Positions 1-6,023 of a stretch of 6,023 nt of DNA are shown here, piece after piece. Both the position numbers and the translations under genes were made by a program. The first letter of the stretch is position 1. Each line of letters begins with the position of its first letter. The notes under the pieces were generated by a model. That model worked only from the letters and a program-made list of their open reading frames with translations. It was not told the DNA's origin and ran no database searches. The DNA lies in contig JAISKR010000148.1 in NCBI GenBank assembly GCA_031260845.1, positions 1 through 6,023 of the forward strand, read 5' to 3'. Origin of the DNA: Bacteroidales bacterium. Its GTDB lineage: Bacteria > Bacteroidota > Bacteroidia > Bacteroidales > UBA4181.

Positions 1-328
1 TAATAAAAGATTTTTTGTCTTTACCGAAGTCTTCGCTGTCTTTACCGAAGTCTTCGCTGTCTTTACCAAAGTCTTCGCTGTCTTTATCGAAGTCTTCGCT
101 GTCTTTATCGAAGTCTTCGCTGTCTTTATCGAAGTCTTCACTGTCTTTATCGGAAGACTCACTGTCTTTATCGGAAGGTTCGTTGTGCACTCCGAAAGGT
201 TCGTTGTCTTTATCATGAAATTGACACTGACAGGTCGAGGCGACTCTGTCAGGTCGTTCGCGCTTGCGAAGCCTGTCAGTGTGCCTGCACCTGACAGTGC
301 TAACTCCGGTCGAATCAATATTTTTCAT
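1..328 (-). CDS. Doubtful leftward ORF with acidic heptapeptide repeats, 3' end outside window
   Basis: Reading leftward from an ATG at 328 the frame stays open to the window edge, giving at least 109 codons with no stop. The first roughly 35 residues are basic and Cys-containing and have no signal peptide or recognisable domain. From about residue 40 the protein consists of heptads E-D-F-(D/G)-K-D-S, with more diverged copies (E-S-S-D-K-D-S, E-P-S-D-K-D) nearer the start, then K-K-S-F-I. A TATTTTTG box that fits the Bacteroidetes -7 consensus lies about 30 bp upstream of the ATG. Against it: the N-terminal part is encoded by the CTGWCAGG inverted-repeat element, which looks like intergenic repeat DNA; the array is also open in the opposite direction; and I recognise no family. 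It could be an acidic repeat protein or simply a repeat with period divisible by three. Confidence 0.25.
   Translation of the reverse strand, partial: MKNIDSTGVSTVRCRHTDRLRKRERPDRVASTCQCQFHDKDNEPFGVHNEPSDKDSESSDKDSEDFDKDSEDFDKDSEDFDKDSEDFGKDSEDFGKDSEDFGKDKKSFI
16..220. repeat. 21-bp tandem repeat array (minisatellite), about 9.5 copies
   Basis: Units of TGTCTTTAYCGAAGTCTTCGC follow one another exactly every 21 bp from 16 to 204, with a half copy to about 220. Units at 16 and 37 are identical, and so are units at 79 and 100. Divergence rises towards the right: the units at 142, 163 and 184 change GAAGTCTTC to GGAAGACTC or GGAAGGTTC. Each well-conserved unit carries a small perfect inverted repeat, CGAAG-T-CTTCG, so a transcript could form a row of short hairpins. 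Because 21 is a multiple of 3, several frames stay open on both strands: SLSLPKS-type heptads rightward and EDFDKDS-type heptads leftward. The gradient from identical to degenerate copies suggests expansion by slippage or unequal exchange at the left side. The array may continue beyond the window. Confidence 0.95.
224..297. repeat. Interlocked inverted repeats built on CTGWCAGG
   Basis: Four related octamers occur in the order A, B, A', B'. ACACTGACAGG at 224-234 is the exact reverse complement of CCTGTCAGTGT at 272-282. CTGTCAGGT at 246-254 is the exact reverse complement of ACCTGACAG at 289-297. Between them TTCGC (257-261) and GCGAA (266-270) form a further short stem. The two long pairs cross, so they cannot both form as simple nested hairpins; a pseudoknot or two alternative folds is implied. 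The octamers differ only in their central W base, so mismatched pairings between A and B' or B and A' are also possible. The role is unknown; it may be an intergenic palindromic repeat of the REP/MITE type or a structured RNA. Confidence 0.7.
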
Positions 329-358
329 ACGATTATTTCAATAATATTTTTATGGCAA

Positions 359-366
359 CAAAAATA
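359..366 (-). promoter_or_regulatory. Possible -7 box (TATTTTTG) facing the leftward repeat ORF
   Basis: The complement of 359-366 reads TATTTTTG, a full match to the Bacteroidetes -7 consensus TAnnTTTG, 30 bp upstream of the ATG at 328. The nearest upstream TTG (complement of 380-382) leaves only 13 bp of spacer, much shorter than the usual 19-22 bp, so the -33 element is poor. In such AT-rich DNA a chance match is quite possible. Confidence 0.25.
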
Positions 367-408
367 TTACATAATAGTGCAAAAAAGTTCACTTTATAGA
401 TCCAATTG

Positions 409-510
409 TCGAAAATCGAGCTTGAACGGTAATTCGGGTCAAAAAAAGCCAAAAAATGGCAAAAATGTTATAGTTTAAACGGTCGAAAAATCGGCTCGAA
501 CGGAAAACGG
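409..510. repeat. Imperfect direct repeat pair of about 30 bp
   Basis: The segment starting at 409 (GTCGAAAATCGAGCTTGAAC, then GG) is closely matched by the segment starting at 482 (GTCGAAAAATCGGCTCGAAC, then GG), and both continue into a second CGG followed by a homopolymer run and GCC. The copies are about 73 bp apart. They belong to a region where GGTCGA/TTCGAAC-like words recur (308, 481, 536). The function is not evident. Confidence 0.5.
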
Positions 511-627
511 TTTTTTTGCCTACTTCATTATGACCGGTTCGAACCTTGTTCCTGCGGGTTTTTTTGCTCGTTGTAGAGGTCTGTGATATTCATGAAGGAA
601 AGGTTCGTTGTATTGCTCACCACCGGC

Positions 628-1029
628 TCACTTCTCTCTGCGCATTAAAGCGTATTGTATCAATAAATCGGCGCCCAGCAGCAGTATTGCCGCCAGTCCG
701 ATAGCGAATATCCGGTGGTTGGCTGTGGCAAACAGGCTTGCAATGTTCGCAAAGCCTTCTTTAACGGGGGATAAAGAAATGCTAATGTCCAAAAAGCGGA
801 ACCATCGGGCTAAATAATAATAGGCACCGGCTGCCGACACTGCCACCGCGCAACAACCGGCTGCTACATACCCTGCCATGCGAAGGGTTCGTTGCCGTTT
901 TCCGGCATATTGCCTTTCGAGCATCACCCGCTGCATCACCTGTGCGGTGAAATCGCCGGAAGGTTGTTTTTCGGGCAACTGCCGGAACAATTGCGTTAAC
1001 CGGTCATCCTGATATTGTGTGTTATCCAT
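628..1029 (-). CDS. Small two-TM membrane protein, likely anti-sigma factor for the adjacent ECF sigma
   Basis: A 133-residue protein. Residues 1-50 are hydrophilic and predicted cytoplasmic, with an RLTQLFRQLPE segment and an FTAQVMQRVMLERQ helix. TM1 spans about 51-74 (MAGYVAAGCCAVAVSAAGAY onward) and TM2 about 106-128 (FAIGLAAILLLGADLLIQYA), joined by a loop of about 30 residues; the C-terminus is basic (MRREK). The ATG overlaps the TAA of the upstream sigma gene in ATGGATAA, an 8-bp overlap implying one transcript and coupled translation. This position is where cognate anti-sigma factors of ECF sigmas normally sit, and a cytoplasmic head plus membrane anchor fits that role. The HxxxCxxC motif of zinc-binding anti-sigma domains is absent, so the assignment rests on context and topology. 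It could instead be a membrane protein merely co-expressed with the sigma factor. Confidence 0.85.
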   Translation of the reverse strand: MDNTQYQDDRLTQLFRQLPEKQPSGDFTAQVMQRVMLERQYAGKRQRTLRMAGYVAAGCCAVAVSAAGAYYYLARWFRFLDISISLSPVKEGFANIASLFATANHRIFAIGLAAILLLGADLLIQYALMRREK

Positions 1030-1561
1030 TTTCTATTTCATTTATTTCCTGATACAATTTTTTGCGAATACGGTGCAGGCGTACCTTGACATTGGCGGCA
1101 GACAAGCCGGTGATGGCGGCAACTTCTTCAATTTGTTTGCCGTATCGGTAATGCAGCGATACCAAGGTGGCATCTTCCGGCGGCATTTGGTTCAGCAGAC
1201 GGCGCAGTATTTGCAAACGCTCGTCAATCAACCCGTCGGCGTCATCCGGTTCCGCATACTGTTCATCTATCTCGCTGCCCGCGCGGTCGGGGCGCTGCCT
1301 GCGCGAGTGCGACACCGCCGTGGTGTAGGCTATGCGACACAACCACGTGGAAAAACGCGCCTCGCCACGAAACCGCGTCAACGACGAAAAAGCCTTGACA
1401 AACACGTCTTGCGCTATGTCCTCGGCATCCTGCTGCCGGGGAACTATTCTGACAATAATAGAAAAAACCATGCTGCGGTAGCGCTCCACCAAAGCGGAAA
1501 ACGCCTCCGTATCGCCTGCAAGCGTCCGTTCTACAAAATTTATGTCATCAATGATTGTCAT
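1022..1561 (-). CDS. ECF-type RNA polymerase sigma-70 family sigma factor
   Basis: A 179-residue sigma factor with only regions 2 and 4, the ECF (group 4) architecture and normal length. Region 2 covers about 21-90: AFSALVERYRSMVFSIIVRI, the DAEDIAQDVFVKAF core-binding helix (45-58), and FSTWLCRIAYTTAVSHSRR (70-88), the -10 melting and recognition helices. After an acidic linker (about 95-113), region 4 covers about 116-172, with the helix-turn-helix EEVAAITGLSAANVKVRLHR (145-164) that contacts the -35 element. The ATG at 1561 is the only good start, since the next Met is inside region 2. It is followed by an overlapping membrane-protein gene, a likely anti-sigma. Upstream there is an ECF-like promoter whose expected transcript begins only a few bases before the ATG. 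The N-terminus (MTIIDDINFVERTLAGDTEA) is typical of Bacteroidetes ECFs. The specific ECF group and inducing signal are unknown. Confidence 0.95.
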   Translation of the reverse strand: MTIIDDINFVERTLAGDTEAFSALVERYRSMVFSIIVRIVPRQQDAEDIAQDVFVKAFSSLTRFRGEARFSTWLCRIAYTTAVSHSRRQRPDRAGSEIDEQYAEPDDADGLIDERLQILRRLLNQMPPEDATLVSLHYRYGKQIEEVAAITGLSAANVKVRLHRIRKKLYQEINEIENG

Positions 1562-1570
1562 TTCATATCT

Positions 1571-1601
1571 TTTGACGCAACAATATTACTTTGGTTACAA
1601 A
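1571..1601 (-). promoter_or_regulatory. Probable ECF promoter of the sigma operon (autoregulatory)
   Basis: On the minus strand the sequence reads TTTGTAACC (complement of 1593-1601), 15 bp of spacer, then CGTCAAA (complement of 1571-1577). A GTAACC-type -35 and a CGTC-type -10 at this spacing fit the general form of ECF sigma promoters. The CGTC lies 12 bp upstream of the sigma ATG, so transcription should start about 5-8 nt before the start codon, giving an almost leaderless mRNA. The same motif with the same spacing faces the other way at 1631-1661. The link to this particular sigma factor is inferred from that duplication and from the general habit of ECFs to transcribe their own operons. 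Confidence 0.7.
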
Positions 1602-1630
1602 TTTTGATGAAAATAAAAAAAAACGGTTTT

Positions 1631-1661
1631 TTTGTAACCTGAACCAACAAATTGCGTCAAA
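1631..1661 (+). promoter_or_regulatory. Probable ECF promoter of the DUF6249-like gene
   Basis: TTTGTAACC at 1631-1639, then 15 bp of spacer, then CGTCAAA at 1655-1661, a mirror image of the promoter facing the sigma gene. In both copies the three bases before CGTCAAA are TTG, while the rest of the spacers differ (TGAACCAACAAA here, AAAGTAATATTG in the other). Transcription would start near 1666, about 40 nt before the ATG at 1705. Between the two -35 elements lie A9 (1615-1623), CGG and T7 (1627-1633), which could act as a shared AT-rich upstream element. Confidence 0.68.
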
Positions 1662-1704
1662 TGTACGAAAATAAAAATTTATTCATCTTTAAAATTTTAA
1701 CAAT

Positions 1705-2088
1705 ATGTTTGGTAATTTTTTGACGCCGGTCGTTATCGTTTTAGGTATTTCATATACCATTTACAAGTTAGTTGAATTGTTGGCTCACCGCAAAGAGCGG
1801 CTGCGGCTGATAGAGAAAATTGATTTCAGTGCAGGGGTGGCTCCGTCACCCGACGTGTTCAAGTGGCTCACGCCATCGACTTCACCCGGTTTGTCCTTTT
1901 CAACTTTGCGCATAGCGCTGTTGCTGATTGGTCTCGGGTTAGGGCTTGGAATAGCCACCGCGGTGCCGTACTTTTCGGATACGAATAATTGGGAATTTAA
2001 AAATCAAATGATTCTCGCCCTGATGATTTTCTTCGGCGGGTTGGGTTTGTTAACCTCTTATCTGATAGAGCAGAAGAACCGGAAGTGA
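1705..2088 (+). CDS. Three-TM membrane protein, DUF6249-like
   Basis: A 127-residue protein with TM1 at about 5-25 (FLTPVVIVLGISYTIYKLVE), a basic cytoplasmic-looking segment HRKERLRLIEKIDF (28-41), a proline-rich linker (46-62), TM2 at about 67-89 (TLRIALLLIGLGLGLGIATA) and TM3 at about 101-121 (QMILALMIFFGGLGLLTSYL), ending in QKNRK. Size, topology and the HRKERLRLIEK segment after TM1 resemble the DUF6249 family of Bacteroidetes, which I recall as commonly lying beside ECF sigma genes; this is recognition by eye, not a search. It is divergent from the sigma operon and has its own copy of the same ECF-like promoter, which suggests it is a target or a modulator of the sigma/anti-sigma pair at the inner membrane. 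Its biochemical function is unknown. It ends 2 bp before the stop codon of the convergent oxidoreductase gene. Confidence 0.85.
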   Translation: MFGNFLTPVVIVLGISYTIYKLVELLAHRKERLRLIEKIDFSAGVAPSPDVFKWLTPSTSPGLSFSTLRIALLLIGLGLGLGIATAVPYFSDTNNWEFKNQMILALMIFFGGLGLLTSYLIEQKNRK

Positions 2089-2090
2089 TT

Positions 2091-3275
2091 TTACCGGAAT
2101 CGTTTCGCCTCTTCCATTGAGCGTTGAACGCAATCTTCGAGCGACAGCCCTTTGAAATAGTTGCCCAACAGGTAAATGCTGTCGTTTTTTTTCTTGTCCG
2201 CCACTTGTGCAGTCATGTTCAGGTGGCGGATTCGTAATGAGGGCAATATATGCGTGGTGAGGTGCTGCCCCGTTACGTCAGACGGTTGAATGTTGAGTGT
2301 GCGGCAGGCGATTTCCCGCTTTTCGCTGTCGGTTTTTTCGCTTTGCGCGAAATGAAAGGTGAAGCAGCGCAAGTCGGGATGCTCTGTCAAATCCCTTGAC
2401 ACCGCCGAGAAAAACTCGTCGCTGAGCGGGATAATGCCCGCCATGCGTTCGATGGTCAGCGTTTTTGCCGGCGCCACGATGCTCATGGATTCCGAGTGGA
2501 ACACGGGTATGTCTGCCAGCAAGGCAGCCAAATCCGGTTCCAGTTCATGCAGCAAAGCCGCAGCCGATGGCGGGTCTGTCGCCAAAGCAACGGATGCTGC
2601 CTGCCATTTTTCGCCCGATGCGGCAGTGACTTCATACAACGCCCCGATGCGGCTGACGCCTGTCACCGTTGCAGACGCCGATACCTGAAAACCGTCTTTG
2701 GCGGCTATGGCGTTCACCATGGCAGAAAGCCCTCCGGCGAACGAAAAGGTGCGTGGATGCTCTTCGTGATGGGAATTTCGTTTTTTCAGCAGCATCTCTG
2801 CGGGATAGTCGTCGGCAGGCTGCGAAATGACCGCCCTGAACGCTTTTGAGAAGAGGCGGTCGTAGTTGCGGCTGCCTAATATATAGCGAAAATATTCCCT
2901 GACGGTTTTGCCTTTTTTGTTGGCAAACAACGCTCTGGGAACGTGCAACAGCATTTCCGGAAGGTACAAACCGGAAGTGATTTTCTTAAAGCCGTCAGGC
3001 GTATAGAGTTTGTAGGGATATTTTCTGTTCAACTGCCTGATATTGCCGCTTTCACCCAGCGATTCGAGGATGGACAAAAGGGATACATAACTGTTGTAGC
3101 AGGTATGTGCGCCTGTTTCATACCAGAAATCAGTGCCGTCGAGCGTTCGGGTTTGTATCTGCCCGCCAATTCTGTCGTCTTTTTCGAGCAGCGCCACCTG
3201 TTTGCCCGCTTGGTGCAGGCAATGGGCAAAACTGATTCCGCTGATTCCTCCGCCTATTACGATACAATCATACAT
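2091..3275 (-). CDS. FAD-dependent oxidoreductase, protoporphyrinogen-oxidase/amine-oxidase type
   Basis: A 394-residue flavoprotein. The N-terminus CIVIGGGISGISFAHCL (4-20) is a Rossmann dinucleotide-binding fold with GxGxxG at 8-13. It is followed by LLEKDDRIGGQIQT (29-42), the acidic ribose-binding residue and GG motif of the amine-oxidase/NAD(P)-binding_8 superfamily, and later by ATDPP in the middle FAD segment. The C-terminal YLLGNYFKGLSLEDCVQRSM (about 368-387) matches the terminal FAD-contacting block of oxygen-dependent protoporphyrinogen oxidases (HemY/HemG type). No signal peptide or TM segment is seen. It is shorter than typical HemY enzymes (roughly 450-470 residues), so a related but different substrate is possible and I give no symbol. 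It starts 15 bp after the nagB stop, with AAGGA overlapping that stop as a possible ribosome site, so it is probably the second gene of a nagB transcript. No other heme gene is visible. Confidence 0.85.
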   Translation of the reverse strand: MYDCIVIGGGISGISFAHCLHQAGKQVALLEKDDRIGGQIQTRTLDGTDFWYETGAHTCYNSYVSLLSILESLGESGNIRQLNRKYPYKLYTPDGFKKITSGLYLPEMLLHVPRALFANKKGKTVREYFRYILGSRNYDRLFSKAFRAVISQPADDYPAEMLLKKRNSHHEEHPRTFSFAGGLSAMVNAIAAKDGFQVSASATVTGVSRIGALYEVTAASGEKWQAASVALATDPPSAAALLHELEPDLAALLADIPVFHSESMSIVAPAKTLTIERMAGIIPLSDEFFSAVSRDLTEHPDLRCFTFHFAQSEKTDSEKREIACRTLNIQPSDVTGQHLTTHILPSLRIRHLNMTAQVADKKKNDSIYLLGNYFKGLSLEDCVQRSMEEAKRFR

Positions 3276-3290
3276 GGTGACAGGTATTCC

Positions 3291-4085
3291 TTAACGGACT
3301 GCGGTTTTTTCAATATCCTTAAAATACCTGTACGTTCCCACTTTCAGTTCGGCGGTGGCGTCTTCGTCGCACACTATGACGCCTTTGGGATGCAATTGAA
3401 GCGCCGAAATAGTCCACATTTGGGTGACGCCGCCCTCAACGGCATGGTACAGCGCCCGCGCTTTGTTGTATCCGTTGACGATGATGAGTACTTCCTGCGA
3501 ATCCAGAACGGTGCCCACGCCTACCGTCAGTGCGGTTTTAGGCACAAGCGCAAGGTCGTTGCCGAAAAAGCGCGAATTGGCAATCACCGTATCGGTGGTA
3601 AGCGTTTTCACCCTTGTGCGCGACGCCAATGACGAGCCGGGTTCGTTGAATGCAATATGACCATCGGGACCTATTCCGCCAAGAAACAGTTGAATGCCGC
3701 CGCAGGACTTGATTTTATCCTCGTAGCGCTGACATTCCGCCGCCAAATCGAGAGCGTTTCCGTTGAGAATATTCACATTTTCCTTGGGAATATCAATGTG
3801 GTTGAAAAGATTTTGCCACATGAATGAATGGTAACTCTGCGGGTGGTCTTGCGGAATCCCCACATATTCATCCATATTGAAGGTGATAACGTGTTTGAAC
3901 GACACCTTGCCCGCCTTGTGCAGACCAATCAATGCCTGATAGGCGCCAACAGGCGACGAACCCGTAGGCAACCCCAGCACAAACGGCTTCTTTTCCGATG
4001 GCGCAAACCGGTTGATTTTTGCAACAATGTAATCAGCCGCCCACTGCGACAACTGTTCATAATCCGGTTGGATAATAAGACGCAT
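3291..4085 (-). CDS. nagB: Glucosamine-6-phosphate deaminase
   Basis: A 264-residue cytoplasmic enzyme that converts glucosamine 6-phosphate to fructose 6-phosphate and ammonia, the last step linking amino-sugar catabolism to glycolysis. It aligns without gaps to E. coli NagB over nearly its whole length as I remember that sequence. The [11 protein letters not shown] phosphate loop is at 35-45, FNMDEYVG carries catalytic Asp72, and DGHIAFNEP gives Asp141, His143 and Glu148. [12 protein letters not shown] contains Ser151, Ser152, Arg158, Lys160 and Thr161, the residues of the GlcNAc-6-phosphate allosteric site in the E. coli enzyme, and Tyr254 is also present, so allosteric activation is probably retained. 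The start MRLII is the family's usual start. It is the first gene of a leftward pair with the FAD oxidoreductase and diverges from thiC. A Bacteroidetes-type promoter lies just upstream. No other nag genes are in the window. Confidence 0.97.
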   Translation of the reverse strand: MRLIIQPDYEQLSQWAADYIVAKINRFAPSEKKPFVLGLPTGSSPVGAYQALIGLHKAGKVSFKHVITFNMDEYVGIPQDHPQSYHSFMWQNLFNHIDIPKENVNILNGNALDLAAECQRYEDKIKSCGGIQLFLGGIGPDGHIAFNEPGSSLASRTRVKTLTTDTVIANSRFFGNDLALVPKTALTVGVGTVLDSQEVLIIVNGYNKARALYHAVEGGVTQMWTISALQLHPKGVIVCDEDATAELKVGTYRYFKDIEKTAVR

Positions 4086-4109
4086 ATTTATATATAATTA
4101 TAATGAGTG

Positions 4110-4142
4110 CAAAAATACATCTTTTTTGAAGATTACACACAA
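4110..4142 (-). promoter_or_regulatory. Probable housekeeping promoter of nagB
   Basis: On the minus strand TTG (complement of 4140-4142), a 22-bp spacer, then TATTTTTG (complement of 4110-4117). This matches the Bacteroidetes primary-sigma pattern of a -33 TTG and a -7 TAnnTTTG with slightly long spacing. The -7 box ends 24 bp upstream of the nagB ATG, leaving a short AT-rich leader with no obvious operator palindrome. Confidence 0.6.
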
Positions 4143-4160
4143 TATTATTGATAATTTCTT

Positions 4161-4168
4161 TACCTTTG
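4161..4168 (+). promoter_or_regulatory. -7 box of the thiC promoter
   Basis: TACCTTTG matches the Bacteroidetes -7 consensus TAnnTTTG. Transcription would begin around 4172-4175, just before the TPP aptamer that starts near 4180, which supports the assignment. A -33 TTG at the usual spacing is missing; the nearest TTGs are at 4148 (10-bp spacer) and 4126 (32-bp spacer). Confidence 0.55.
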
Positions 4169-4179
4169 CCCCGAAAATG

Positions 4180-6019
<1,840 letters not shown>

Positions 6020-6023
6020 TGAG

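Larger units (their letters stand above)
298..600. other. AT-rich intergenic region without a supported gene
   Basis: This stretch separates the repeat array from the end of the likely anti-sigma gene. It is rich in A and T homopolymer runs and contains short repeats: an imperfect pair (409-440 and 482-510), a weak GCCA/TGGC hairpin (448-460), a perfect palindrome GGTTCGAACC (536-545) and two T7 runs (511-517 and 559-565). No frame here has convincing coding character. I do not see a clean GC hairpin followed directly by a T run in the leftward direction, so the terminator of the sigma/anti-sigma operon cannot be placed. Confidence 0.6.

Noticed and set aside
15..218. Rightward SLSLPKS/SLSLSKS repeat ORF starting at TTG
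   Set aside because: It has only a TTG start at the edge of the array, no upstream signal, and ends inside the last degenerate repeat. The leftward frame through the same array is longer and has an ATG, though it is also uncertain.
16..220. CRISPR array
   Set aside because: The units are contiguous 21-mers without unique spacers, so this is a simple tandem repeat.
185..478. Rightward open frame of 97 codons starting at GTG inside the repeats
   Set aside because: It crosses the inverted repeats and AT-rich DNA, has low-complexity content at its end, and shows no domain or credible start context.
536..565. GGTTCGAACC palindrome followed by T7 as a rho-independent terminator
   Set aside because: The T run begins 14 bp after the palindrome and on the strand opposite to the nearest gene's transcript, so it does not fit the leftward operon.
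1019..1642. Rightward open frame of about 207 codons across the sigma gene
   Set aside because: It covers the sigma gene in antisense and runs through the divergent promoters; the protein matches nothing I recognise.
2943..3632. Rightward open frame of about 229 codons across the oxidoreductase and nagB
   Set aside because: It is antisense to two well-supported genes and crosses their junction, so it is a shadow frame.

Overview
The window looks like a chromosomal segment from a member of the Bacteroidota, probably Bacteroidales. Three things point there. First, -7 boxes of the Bacteroidetes housekeeping-sigma type (TAnnTTTG) lie in front of nagB and thiC. Second, start codons are preceded by A-rich sequence rather than clear Shine-Dalgarno sites. 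Third, the ThiC and NagB sequences and an ECF sigma gene divergent from a small DUF6249-like membrane protein are familiar from that phylum. No species can be named from the sequence alone.

Layout. Positions 1-600 form a repeat-rich region with no confident gene: about nine and a half copies of a 21-bp tandem repeat (16-220), an interlocked set of CTGWCAGG inverted repeats (224-297), and AT-rich sequence with dispersed imperfect repeats (300-600). A leftward open frame (ATG at 328) runs through the 21-bp array and off the left edge. It would encode an acidic heptapeptide repeat and may or may not be a gene. Positions 628-1561 hold a leftward two-gene operon: an ECF sigma factor and, overlapping its stop codon by 8 bp, a small two-TM protein that is a likely anti-sigma factor. 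Divergent from it, 1705-2088 encodes a three-TM DUF6249-like protein. Positions 2091-4085 hold a second leftward pair: nagB (glucosamine-6-phosphate deaminase) followed 15 bp later by an FAD-dependent oxidoreductase of the protoporphyrinogen-oxidase/amine-oxidase type. Rightward from 4161 come a -7 box, a complete TPP riboswitch aptamer (4180-4259) and thiC (4307-6019).

The most interesting signal is the 1562-1704 intergenic region. It contains two mirror-image copies of TTTGTAACC-N15-CGTCAAA, one facing the sigma gene and one facing the DUF6249-like gene, separated by an A-tract/T-tract. The spacing is identical in both, the composition is ECF-like, and the placement is right for both flanking genes. 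The simplest reading is that the sigma factor activates its own operon and the divergent membrane protein, forming a self-contained envelope-linked regulatory module with a readable binding site. The right-hand half is conventional: thiamin-pyrophosphate feedback on thiC, and an amino-sugar catabolic gene with an intact allosteric site.
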